Shown here piece after piece: positions 1 to 6,151 of a DNA stretch of 7,520 bases. This DNA comes from Sandaracinaceae bacterium (lineage in GTDB: Bacteria > Myxococcota_A > Polyangia > Polyangiales > Houyiibacteriaceae). The stretch spans positions 1-7,520 of the forward strand of contig JAAZAH010000035.1 of assembly GCA_012514415.1 (NCBI GenBank). The letters are read 5' to 3'. The notes under the pieces are model-generated. The model was not told the origin of the DNA, made no database searches, and worked only from the letters and a program-made list of their open reading frames with translations. The first letter of the stretch is position 1, and the number at the start of each line of letters is the position of its first letter. Position numbers and translations under genes: made by a program.

Positions 1-1
1 C

Positions 2-115
2 CGTGAGGGATTCCGCGAGCGGGTCGCGGCGCTTCGAGCCTACATCGACTCGCTCGAAGAGAAACATGGGGACGCGATCTACGTCGAAGACGGTGCTATA
101 GACTCACCGAAATGA
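2..115 (+). CDS. C-terminal end of an unidentified protein (partial)
   Basis: An open frame enters from the left edge and ends at a TGA at 113-115, giving 37 residues. The tail is charged and probably helical (RERVAALRAYIDSLEEKHG), then DAIYVEDGAIDSPK. I do not recognise the family. Its stop overlaps the aguA start in an ATGA arrangement, so it is very likely the gene upstream of aguA in the same operon, translated with coupling. Arginine decarboxylase would be a logical neighbour because it makes agmatine, but nothing in this tail shows that. The reading as coding rests on the frame staying open to the edge and on the overlap junction, which matches the other junctions of this operon. Confidence 0.6.
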   Translation, partial: REGFRERVAALRAYIDSLEEKHGDAIYVEDGAIDSPK

Positions 116-1182
116 GCGCAATCAGCGCCCGCGATGCGGGCTTCATCTTTCCCCCAGAGTGGGCGCCCCACGAGGCGTGCATCCTCGCTTATCCCCATCT
201 CGAAGATGAGTGGGGTGATGCCTTTGAAGGAGCGCGCTCCGAATGGATCGAGCTCTGCCGCGCGATTGCAGCGGAGGCGGATGAAGATCTCATCCTGCTC
301 GTTCCAAGCGATCGCGAGGAAGCGGCGCTCCGAGATGCGCTCGCCGAGGTCGCGGCACGAACTCGTTTTTTGCAAATCCCCTACGGTGATGCGTGGACGC
401 GCGACACGGCTCCACTCATCGCGCTACACGAGAGCGGAGACCGCGCGGCCGTCTGCCTCCGCTTCAACAACTGGGGCGGGAAGTTCGAGCTTCCTGGAGA
501 CGCCGAGCTTGCGCCGCGCCTCGCTGATGCGCTGGGCTTTCGCGCTTTTTCGGTCGATTTGGTCGCCGAAGGGGGAGCCATCGAGGTTGACGGTGCGGGG
601 AACCTCCTGACCACCTTCGATTGTATCAAAGATGAGCTTAGGAACCCCGGGCTCGAGCTCACCGAACTCGAAGGGCGGCTTCACGGCGCGCTCGGGACCA
701 CGCGCGCTATCTGGCTCCGCGGTGCGCTCATCAACGATCATACCGACGTTCATATCGATACAATCGCGCGCTTCGTCGGACGCTCGACAGTGGCCGTGAT
801 GCTTGGGGAAGAAGGCGACCCCAACCGATCGCTTCACCTCAGCTTAATCCAGCAGCTTCGAGAAGCCCGGGATGCGAAGGGCGGAGCGTTCACGCTTCAC
901 GTGCTACCTTCGCCCGGCGCCGTCCACGATGAAACGAGCGGGGAGCTCCTCGCCGCAAGCTATTGCAACTTCTATATTGGAAACCGCGCCGTCATCGTTC
1001 CGCTTTACGGGGTGCCAGCCGACGTCCGCGTCTTAGAATGCCTCGAGGCGATTTTCCCCGATAGGAAAGTGGTCGGCCTCTCCTCCCGAGCCATCATCCG
1101 CGGCGGCGGCTCCTTCCATTGCATCACGCAACAGATCCCTCGCCCGCTCAACCCTCAAGCTTTCGGAGAAAACGATGAGTGA
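112..1182 (+). CDS. aguA: Agmatine deiminase
   Basis: Hydrolyses agmatine to N-carbamoylputrescine and ammonia, the first of two steps to putrescine, in the cytosol. The 356 residues match the usual length of this guanidine-modifying (pentein-fold) family. Visible landmarks are PPEWAPHEA near 14-22, WTRDTAPLI at 95-103 (the WxRDxxP substrate motif), EGGAIEVDGAGNLLTT at 153-168, the HID motif with the catalytic His at 214-216 followed by TIARF, and the C-terminal RGGGSFHCITQQIPRP at 330-345 with nucleophile Cys337. All expected catalytic positions are intact. The ATG overlaps the upstream stop by 4 bases and has no clear Shine-Dalgarno, which fits translational coupling. The PPEW start region aligns with the usual N-terminus. 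Its stop runs into aguB, the next enzyme of the pathway, which strongly supports the assignment over a peptidyl-arginine deiminase of other function. Confidence 0.96.
   Translation: MSAISARDAGFIFPPEWAPHEACILAYPHLEDEWGDAFEGARSEWIELCRAIAAEADEDLILLVPSDREEAALRDALAEVAARTRFLQIPYGDAWTRDTAPLIALHESGDRAAVCLRFNNWGGKFELPGDAELAPRLADALGFRAFSVDLVAEGGAIEVDGAGNLLTTFDCIKDELRNPGLELTELEGRLHGALGTTRAIWLRGALINDHTDVHIDTIARFVGRSTVAVMLGEEGDPNRSLHLSLIQQLREARDAKGGAFTLHVLPSPGAVHDETSGELLAASYCNFYIGNRAVIVPLYGVPADVRVLECLEAIFPDRKVVGLSSRAIIRGGGSFHCITQQIPRPLNPQAFGENDE
1165..1168 (+). promoter_or_regulatory. Ribosome binding site of aguB
   Basis: GGAG lies inside the last codons of aguA, 6 bases before the ATG at 1175. It supports that ATG as the aguB start even though it overlaps the aguA end by 8 bases. 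Confidence 0.75.
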
Positions 1183-2035
1183 GTTTCGAGTCGCTGTTCT
1201 ACAGGCTCCGCTGAACGCCAGCCGCGAAGAAAACATCGAAAAGATCGGAGGACTCGTCCGGCGAGCGGCCGAGGCGGGGGCCCAGATCATCCTCCCTCCT
1301 GAGCTCTTCGAGGGCCCTTATTTCTGCAAGGTCGAAGAAGAAGATCATTTTGCGCTCGCGGCTCCTTATGAAGGGCATCCAACGATCGCGCATTTCTCCG
1401 AGATGGCGCGCGAGCTTGGCGTCGTGATCCCCATCTCCTTCTTCGAACGCGCTGGCCAAGCCTACTACAATAGCCTCGTCGTCGTCGACGCGGATGGGAG
1501 CGATCTCGGGCTGTATCGGAAGAGCCATATTCCCGACGGTCCGGGCTACGAGGAGAAGTTCTATTTTCGCCCCGGAAATACCGGTTTTCGCGTTTACAAG
1601 ACGCAATTTGCGACGCTCGGTGTCGGAATCTGCTGGGATCAGTGGTTCCCCGAATGTGCTCGGGCGATGACGCTTCTCGGCGCGGAGATTCTTCTTTACC
1701 CGACGGCCATCGGGCTTGAGCCGCACGAGCCGGATTTTGATACGAAGGACCCGTGGCAGCGCGCGATGATTGGGCACGCCGTCGCGAATTCCATCCCGGT
1801 GGCGGCGGCCAACCGCATCGGTGATGAAGGCGGACAGGCGTTTTATGGGAGCTCCTTCATCGCCGATGCGCGCGGCGATAAAGTGGCGGAGCTCTCGCGC
1901 GATGAAGAAGGCTTCGCGATGGCGAGTTTCGATCGCGAGGCGCTGCGCGCGCGGCGCGCGAGCTGGGGCTTTTTCCGCGATCGACGGCCCGAGCTCTATG
2001 GCCTCTTGATGACAGAAGATGGCGTGGAGCGATGA
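1175..2035 (+). CDS. aguB: N-carbamoylputrescine amidase
   Basis: Hydrolyses N-carbamoylputrescine to putrescine, CO2 and ammonia, completing the agmatine route to polyamines in the cytosol. It is a nitrilase-superfamily enzyme of 286 residues, the usual length. The Glu-Lys-Cys triad is visible: Glu43 in ILPPELFEGPYFC, Lys116 in YRKSHIPDGPGY, and Cys153 in GVGICWDQWFPE. The segments EKFYFRPGNTGF (127-138) and LYPTAIGLEPHEP (174-186) are typical of the AguB branch rather than general omega-amidases. The C-terminus WGFFRDRRPELYGLL is also characteristic. The start has a good GGAG at 6 bases. It overlaps aguA by 8 bases and thiE by 4, so the three are one transcript and probably co-translated. 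Confidence 0.96.
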   Translation: MSEFRVAVLQAPLNASREENIEKIGGLVRRAAEAGAQIILPPELFEGPYFCKVEEEDHFALAAPYEGHPTIAHFSEMARELGVVIPISFFERAGQAYYNSLVVVDADGSDLGLYRKSHIPDGPGYEEKFYFRPGNTGFRVYKTQFATLGVGICWDQWFPECARAMTLLGAEILLYPTAIGLEPHEPDFDTKDPWQRAMIGHAVANSIPVAAANRIGDEGGQAFYGSSFIADARGDKVAELSRDEEGFAMASFDREALRARRASWGFFRDRRPELYGLLMTEDGVER

Positions 2036-2685
2036 GTCTCTTCGAGGAGCGTCGCGGGCTGTATGCCATCGTCGACCCCGCACATACCGGTGCCCGTTCG
2101 CCCCTCGAGCTCGCCGAAGCGATCGTGGCCGGCGGGCCTGCGCTCTTTCAGTACCGGGATAAGACGCAGAGCGATCGGGATCGATTGAGGCTCGGGCGCG
2201 AACTTCGGACGCTTTGCCGTCGGGCCGGCATCCCTTTTATCGTCAACGATCGCCTCGATCTCGCGCTCCTCCTCGGCGCAGACGGCGCCCACCTCGGTCA
2301 GGAGGATCTCCCGATCGAAGCGGCGCGACGCATCGCTCCTTCGCTCCCTCTTGGGCGAAGCACGCATTCCGTCGAGCAAGCCCGGGCCGCTGCCCGTGAG
2401 GATCACGCCATCCTTGGCTTCGGTCCCGTTTTTCCGACGAAAACAAAAGAGCGCCCCGATCCCGTAACCGGCTTGGATGTCCTCGCGCGCCTTCGCAGTG
2501 AGTTGCCCCTCCCCTTGGTCGCCATTGGTGGCATCCACCTTGACACGATTGGGGAGATCGCGCGGACGGGCGCGCACTACGCGGCCGTGATCTCGGCCCT
2601 CGCCGATGCGGACGATCCCGAAGCGATGACTCGCGCCCTTCACCTACGCTTCATCGAAGCGCTGAGCGCAAACGCGCAGGGATGA
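2032..2685 (+). CDS. thiE: Thiamine-phosphate synthase
   Basis: Couples hydroxymethylpyrimidine diphosphate with thiazole phosphate carboxylate to make thiamine monophosphate. The 217-residue TIM barrel is the normal size. Motifs in order: GLYAIVDP at 9-16, QYRDK at 40-44 (pyrimidine diphosphate binding), VNDRLDLALLLGADGAHLGQ at 71-90, Asp92 in EDLP (Mg-binding region), GRSTHS at 108-113, GFGPVFPTKTK at 129-139, VAIGGI at 163-168, and the phosphate-binding end AAVISAL at 184-190. The intact QYRDK, ND, STHS and TKTK elements favour ThiE over the related TenI, which lacks synthase activity. The ATG overlaps the aguB stop by 4 bases; a GGAG only 2 bases ahead is too close to work well, so coupling with aguB is likely. 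No other thiamine genes are visible in the window. Confidence 0.93.
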   Translation: MSLFEERRGLYAIVDPAHTGARSPLELAEAIVAGGPALFQYRDKTQSDRDRLRLGRELRTLCRRAGIPFIVNDRLDLALLLGADGAHLGQEDLPIEAARRIAPSLPLGRSTHSVEQARAAAREDHAILGFGPVFPTKTKERPDPVTGLDVLARLRSELPLPLVAIGGIHLDTIGEIARTGAHYAAVISALADADDPEAMTRALHLRFIEALSANAQG

Positions 2686-2697
2686 AGCCGAGCGCCG

Positions 2698-2737
2698 TCT
2701 CGCGTCACATCGACCTCATCGCGAGATGATGTGACGC
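2698..2737. terminator. Alternative stem-loops at a convergent gene junction
   Basis: Between the ends of thiE (plus) and the Fic-fold gene (minus) a perfect 10-bp stem, GCGTCACATC at 2702-2711 with GATGTGACGC at 2728-2737, encloses a 16-base loop. A second perfect 7-bp stem, TCTCGCG at 2698-2704 with CGCGAGA at 2720-2726, uses part of the same left arm, so the two cannot form fully at once. The position suits a bidirectional terminator, but no T-tract follows on either strand, so a factor-independent terminator is not proven. A protein-binding dyad is the main alternative. Confidence 0.5.
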
Positions 2738-2767
2738 CACGCGCCCGTCCGAAACTCGCAGGGCGGC

Positions 2768-3544
2768 TCAAGCCGGCGTCTGTGATTTGCCGAGCCCTTC
2801 CTCGTAAAAGCGGATCATGCTCTCGAGCGAGGAGACGAGCGCCTCGTGGATCAGCGTCGAGACGGCATTATCGCCATTTTTGAGCGCCTCGTAATAGGGC
2901 TGGCGCAGCTTGGCGTGAATCACGGCCGGGGGAAAACCCGCCCGGAGAAGGATGAGGTTCATCACGAGACGCGCCACCTTCCCGCTATGCCGAGGGAAGG
3001 GATAGATATGGAGCATCTGCGCATGTGCGCGAGCCGCGATGCGGATAGGGTGCACGCTCCGCTTCGTCTCGGGATCGTTGATCCACTGGATCAGCTGCCG
3101 CATCCGATAGCTGATCTTATCGGGCGGAGCGATCTCGTGGAAATAATGCCGATGCGTCGGCATGTCTTTGCGGTATTTCGGCGGCGCCTTGCCCTCGAGC
3201 TCTTCTGGAGCGAGCTGGGCATAAAGCTTCTTCACCACGTCAAGAGTGAGCTGAAAGCGCTTACGTCCCGCGTAATCGCGGATCATCTCGATCGCGAGCT
3301 GGTGGTTGCGGATCTCGTCATAGATCGGCATCAGCGTCGAGTCATTGACGACATCACCGCGAAAGGCCGCCTCGAGTTCTTCCTGCGTATAAACAACGCC
3401 CTCGATCCCACTATCGTGGTAGATCCACGACATGTCGAACTGGGTGCGAAACTCTTCGACCATCTCGGGCGGCGCGGACGCGATCAGCTCGTTCAAATAA
3501 GCGACGCGATCTTCCAGAGCCGCGCCTTGCAGGGTTTGAATCAA
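2768..3544 (-). CDS. Fic-fold protein with degenerate catalytic motif
   Basis: Fic proteins usually transfer AMP or related groups to target proteins. This 258-residue copy keeps the fold signature but not the active site. In the TTG28-start numbering: SGIEG at 45-49 resembles the inhibitory helix with its Glu (E48); YRKD at 124-127 and HEIAPPDKI just after match the conserved stretch before the core; HPIRIAARAH at 165-174 is the helix leading to the motif; the motif itself (normally HPFx[DE]GNGRxxR) reads YPFPRHSGKVAR at 181-192. Catalytic His is Tyr181, the acidic residue is Arg, GNG is HSG, and Arg is Lys; PYYEAL at 216-221 is the usual following segment. Canonical AMP transfer looks impossible, so a pseudo-enzyme or altered chemistry is inferred. 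The start is TTG at 3544-3542, with GGAGG 7 bases upstream. A longer frame opening at 3625 is rejected because it would run through the promoter. No antitoxin partner is evident. Confidence 0.85.
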   Translation of the reverse strand: MIQTLQGAALEDRVAYLNELIASAPPEMVEEFRTQFDMSWIYHDSGIEGVVYTQEELEAAFRGDVVNDSTLMPIYDEIRNHQLAIEMIRDYAGRKRFQLTLDVVKKLYAQLAPEELEGKAPPKYRKDMPTHRHYFHEIAPPDKISYRMRQLIQWINDPETKRSVHPIRIAARAHAQMLHIYPFPRHSGKVARLVMNLILLRAGFPPAVIHAKLRQPYYEALKNGDNAVSTLIHEALVSSLESMIRFYEEGLGKSQTPA

Positions 3545-3551
3545 AGAATAA

Positions 3552-3556
3552 CCTCC
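3552..3556 (-). promoter_or_regulatory. Ribosome binding site fixing a TTG start
   Basis: On the minus strand GGAGG lies 7 bases before TTG at 3544-3542. It is the only strong Shine-Dalgarno in the 5' region of the Fic-fold gene and selects this start over the in-frame GTG at 3580-3578, which has none. Confidence 0.75.
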
Positions 3557-3604
3557 AGCAATTGCATAGATTCCCGCCACGCGAATGCCCGGGTTGGGCT
3601 CGCA

Positions 3605-3633
3605 ATTATACTGGATAATTGCCAACTTGGCAA
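3605..3633 (-). promoter_or_regulatory. Sigma70-type promoter of the Fic-fold gene
   Basis: On the minus strand a TTGCCA -35 box (3633-3628) and a perfect TATAAT -10 box (3610-3605) are separated by exactly 17 bases. Transcription would begin near 3598, leaving a leader of roughly 50 bases before the TTG start at 3544. The local sequence is clearly AT-richer than the surrounding genes. This is the most consensus-like promoter in the window and gives the Fic-fold gene its own transcription unit, separate from tlpA. Confidence 0.8.
3619..3633. promoter_or_regulatory. Palindromic operator candidate over the -35 box
   Basis: TTGCCAA-C-TTGGCAA is a perfect 7+1+7 palindrome. It covers the whole -35 box and the upstream end of the spacer of the Fic-fold gene promoter, so a dimeric repressor bound here would block RNA polymerase. 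I cannot name the regulator; no regulator gene is present in the window. Confidence 0.55.
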
Positions 3634-3651
3634 GCGGGATTGCTGACGTTT

Positions 3652-3663
3652 TTCAAATTTGAA
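3652..3663. promoter_or_regulatory. 12-bp palindrome upstream of the Fic-fold gene promoter
   Basis: TTCAAATTTGAA is a perfect palindrome whose centre lies about 27 bases upstream of the -35 box of the minus-strand promoter. A further half-site-like TTGAAA follows at 3668-3673. It could be an activator or secondary operator site, or simply an AT-rich upstream element. The rest of the 3634-3751 gap, down to the tlpA stop, shows no gene and no convincing terminator. Confidence 0.3.
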
Positions 3664-3751
3664 CTGATTGAAATTGGCGAGATGTGCGGCATCAACCCGC
3701 ACCGGAGCCGGGTGGAGCGAGTGGATGATGGAGTGCGCTTCGGCGCCGCGC

Positions 3752-4309
3752 TCAGTTTTTCGCGAGCGCTTGCTCGATGGCGGATTCGACGCGCTGCTCG
3801 TTCACGAGGCCGTAGTGCCGCGAGCTGATTCGGCCGTTGCGGTCGAGGATGATGAGCGTAGGGAGTGATGAAACTTGATAGAGTTTTCCTAGCGTTCCGT
3901 CCTGATCGTGAAACGTCGGAAAGACCGCCCCGAGGCGCGCGTGCTCTTCGATGAGTCTCCGCGGCGAAAGGTTCGCTTCGGTGTTCACCCCGTAGAAGGC
4001 CACACCGCGGTTGCCGAAACGCTCATAAAGCCGATTCATCGCTGGGGCGGACTCAAAGCAAGGCTCGCACCAATGAGCCCAGAAATCGAGAACGACAACG
4101 TGACCACGGAGGGCCTCGAGTCGAACGCGATCGCCGAGCCCCTCACCCGCCCGGATCGTCGCCTCGAAATCTTCGGGGCCGGCCGGGGGGTTGCAGCCGG
4201 AGAGGGCACCTCCGAGCGACGCGCTCAACAAGATCGTTGCGATAAGGAGCGCGGCTTTTTTCCAGAAGGGTATGCCAGTGGATGAGCGGAGGATTCGAGT
4301 CGGCATCAT
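3752..4309 (-). CDS. TlpA/ResA-like thioredoxin-fold lipoprotein
   Basis: A membrane-anchored, periplasm-facing thiol-disulfide oxidoreductase of 185 residues. A basic N-region (MMPTRILRSS) and a hydrophobic stretch at 19-35 lead to a lipobox LSGC with the lipidated Cys at 39; the next residue is Asn rather than Asp, so there is no inner-membrane retention signal of the E. coli type. The thioredoxin domain follows: HVVVLDFWAHWCEPC with the redox pair Cys81/Cys84, the GVNTEANLSP segment typical of TlpA/ResA, and the cis-Pro loop SSLPT with Pro150. Members of this family reduce apocytochrome c or other extracytoplasmic cysteines; the target here is unknown. It lies 75 bases downstream of cdsA on the same strand and may be read through from uppS-cdsA. 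The start has only a weak Shine-Dalgarno; the second ATG codon is an equal alternative. Confidence 0.9.
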   Translation of the reverse strand: MMPTRILRSSTGIPFWKKAALLIATILLSASLGGALSGCNPPAGPEDFEATIRAGEGLGDRVRLEALRGHVVVLDFWAHWCEPCFESAPAMNRLYERFGNRGVAFYGVNTEANLSPRRLIEEHARLGAVFPTFHDQDGTLGKLYQVSSLPTLIILDRNGRISSRHYGLVNEQRVESAIEQALAKN

Positions 4310-4384
4310 GCGTTGGGATCCAGAGACCTTATCACCGCGCGTTTATGGAGGGAAGCAATGTGGCGGTCGCCATGGGAGGGCGTC

Positions 4385-5206
4385 TCAGCCGGCGGGGCGA
4401 AGGCCGAGAATGAAGTGGGCGTAAAGCCAGATTCCGCTCGATGCGTACATGAGGGCGTCGACGCGGTCGAGAATGCCGCCGTGGCCGGGAAGGAGGTTCC
4501 CGCTATCTTTCACGCCCACACTCCGCTTGATGAGGCTCTCGAAAAGATCCCCGGACTGGCCAAGTACTCCGCAGATGGTACCGAGCGCCACAGCGTGGTG
4601 AACAGGCAGCGCGTCAATCAAGAGGAGCGAGACGCCAAGGGCACCGAGCACGCTGCCCGTCAGCCCACCGAGCGCGCCCTCGACGGTCTTTTTCGGGCTA
4701 AGCTTGGGATAGAGCTTCCGCTTTCCAAAAAACTTCCCCGAAAAATACGCGAGGGTGTCTGAAAGCCAAGCGACGAGCATGGCGAGGAGTACCCAACTGC
4801 CGCCATCCTCGTAACGATGGATGAGCGCGATGGAGCTGAGAAGCATCCCGCCGTAAATCGGTGCACCGAACATCCAACCGATGCGGAGCGCGGCCTTCTC
4901 GACCGGATCGGGGCGAATCAGCGCGCCAACGAGTGTGAGGATGGCGACGCCGATCATCACGCCCTGCATGATCTGGGGATCGTCTGTATAAAGTCGCGTC
5001 GACGCGACCGCGATCGTGCCCACGATGACGATGGATTGAAGGAGCGCCTCGCCCGGGGCGATCATGCGCGCGAGCTCAAAGCCGATGATGAGGGTGGCTC
5101 CGAGGACGAGCGCGAGGAAGGTCCAAGCCGGGCCAGCGAACATCATCCAGAGAATCGCCGGAATGAGGGGGAGGACGGCGAGGACGCGCTTCAAGGTATC
5201 ATTCAT
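4385..5206 (-). CDS. cdsA: Phosphatidate cytidylyltransferase
   Basis: Makes CDP-diacylglycerol from phosphatidic acid and CTP, the branch-point precursor for membrane phospholipids. The 273 residues are strongly hydrophobic, with several membrane segments beginning at 7-24 and 29-45. Conserved elements are WLSDTLAYFSGKFFGKRKL at 147-165 with Asp150, SPKKTVEG at 170-177, GDLFESLIKR at 219-228, and the family signature KDSGNLLPGHGGILDRVD at 233-250 with its paired acidic residues. All key residues are present, so the enzyme should be active. It begins 8 bases after the uppS stop on the same strand without a strong Shine-Dalgarno of its own, suggesting co-translation. uppS-cdsA is a widely conserved pair; the dxr gene that often follows is not here, and tlpA takes its place. 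Confidence 0.96.
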   Translation of the reverse strand: MNDTLKRVLAVLPLIPAILWMMFAGPAWTFLALVLGATLIIGFELARMIAPGEALLQSIVIVGTIAVASTRLYTDDPQIMQGVMIGVAILTLVGALIRPDPVEKAALRIGWMFGAPIYGGMLLSSIALIHRYEDGGSWVLLAMLVAWLSDTLAYFSGKFFGKRKLYPKLSPKKTVEGALGGLTGSVLGALGVSLLLIDALPVHHAVALGTICGVLGQSGDLFESLIKRSVGVKDSGNLLPGHGGILDRVDALMYASSGIWLYAHFILGLRPAG

Positions 5207-5214
5207 CGAGTAGC

Positions 5215-6036
5215 CTATGTCGTCGGTTCTGGGGCAATGCGGCCAAAACGGCGCTCACGGCGTCGATATTGGCGGATGGCCTCGTCGAGGTCGAGCTCCG
5301 TGAAATCCGGCCACCGTTTTGGCGAGAAGTAGAGCTCGGCGTACGCCGCTCCCCATAGCATGAAATTGCTGATCCTCTGCTCATTTCCGGTGCGGATCAT
5401 CAGGTCGACGGGGCCGTTTCTCATGGAGGGGAGCACGCGCTCGAAGTCCTCAATCGTGAAGCTGCGCGGTTTGAGCGCGCCGGCCCGAGCCATCTCGAGG
5501 AGAGCGTGCGTCGTGTCGAAGATCTCCTCCTTCCCGCCATAGGAGAGTGCCAAGGTGAGCACCATCTCAGGCGTCTCACCCTCTGCCATCTCCAACTCGT
5601 CGAATCGCTTTTGAATCAGCGGAGGGAGTCGATGAACCCGGCCGATCGCGCGGAGCTGGATGCGGTTTTTTCGGAGCTCGTCTTCTTCGGTTCGAAGGAA
5701 TTCCTCGAGGAGCGTCATCAGACCCGCCACTTCGCTGGATGGACGCTCCCAGTTTTGCTCGGAAAAGGCGAAGAGGGTGAGGCTCGGGATGCCGAGCTCA
5801 CGCGCGCGTCGGACGACTTTGCGAACGGCTTTTGCTCCCTCCCGATGGCCCTCGATCCGAGGAAGGCCGCGCTCTTCGGCCCAGCGACCGTTTCCATCCA
5901 TGATGATGGCGATATGGCGGATGGCGGGCTCGGGAGCGCTGCTTTGGCGTCCAAGCTCGGGCTCTTCAAGGGTGGAGCCTTGCCGTTCGCCCCTCATTTC
6001 TTCTTCGCTTCTTCCTTCGTTCTCGCCTTGCCCCAT
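5215..6036 (-). CDS. uppS: Undecaprenyl diphosphate synthase
   Basis: A cytosolic cis-prenyltransferase that extends farnesyl diphosphate with isopentenyl units to the C55 lipid carrier used for peptidoglycan and other cell-wall polymers. The core begins with HIAIIMDGNGRWAEERGL at 41-58 (catalytic Asp47, Asn49, Arg51), then His64 in IEGHREG, LFAFSEQNWERP at 88-99, SYGGKEEI at 165-172, DLMIRTGNEQRISNF at 211-225 and YAELYFSPKRWPDF at 232-245. Compared with the common FSxENW, RTGGE and LWQ, it reads FSEQNW, RTGNE and LWG, but phosphate-binding Arg and Ser/Asn positions remain. An acidic N-terminal extension of about 40 residues precedes the core, longer than usual; the strong ribosome site at 6043-6049 supports this start. 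At 273 residues it is slightly longer than most members. It heads a unit with cdsA. Confidence 0.95.
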   Translation of the reverse strand: MGQGENEGRSEEEMRGERQGSTLEEPELGRQSSAPEPAIRHIAIIMDGNGRWAEERGLPRIEGHREGAKAVRKVVRRARELGIPSLTLFAFSEQNWERPSSEVAGLMTLLEEFLRTEEDELRKNRIQLRAIGRVHRLPPLIQKRFDELEMAEGETPEMVLTLALSYGGKEEIFDTTHALLEMARAGALKPRSFTIEDFERVLPSMRNGPVDLMIRTGNEQRISNFMLWGAAYAELYFSPKRWPDFTELDLDEAIRQYRRRERRFGRIAPEPTT

Positions 6037-6042
6037 GATGCG

Positions 6043-6049
6043 CTCCTCC
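6043..6049 (-). promoter_or_regulatory. Ribosome binding site of uppS
   Basis: GGAGGAG on the minus strand lies 6 bases before the ATG at 6036-6034. It supports the full 273-residue protein with its unusual N-terminal extension over the internal Met14. Confidence 0.8.
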
Positions 6050-6079
6050 GCCCCGGTACCGAGCTCGAGGCGCTGTCAG

Positions 6080-6108
6080 AATATAGCCGGGCGCGCTCGC
6101 GATGGCGA
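6080..6108 (-). promoter_or_regulatory. Probable sigma70-type promoter of uppS
   Basis: On the minus strand a TCGCCA -35-like box (6108-6103) and a TATATT -10 box (6085-6080) are 17 bases apart. Transcription would begin near 6073, giving a leader of about 37 bases. Each box differs modestly from consensus (4 of 6 and 5 of 6 matches). Confidence 0.5.
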
Positions 6109-6151
6109 CGCTTCCGCTGGCGCAAGCGAACGCGCCGGAGAGACAAGCTGC

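Noticed and set aside
1199..2083. 294-residue open frame on the minus strand
   Set aside because: It lies antisense to aguB, whose full catalytic triad is intact; composition is Arg-rich and has no recognisable motif. It is a GC-rich shadow.
2846..3646. 266-residue open frame on the plus strand
   Set aside because: It is antisense to the Fic-fold gene and shows no family motif, while the minus strand shows a Fic signature, promoter and ribosome site.
3697..3716. Short dyad downstream of the tlpA stop as a terminator
   Set aside because: The stem is only about 5 bp with a mismatch-rich interior and no T-tract follows on the minus strand.
4320..4360. Possible promoter between cdsA and tlpA
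   Set aside because: TTGCTT with TGATAA at 18 bases is a weak match; read-through from cdsA is as likely.
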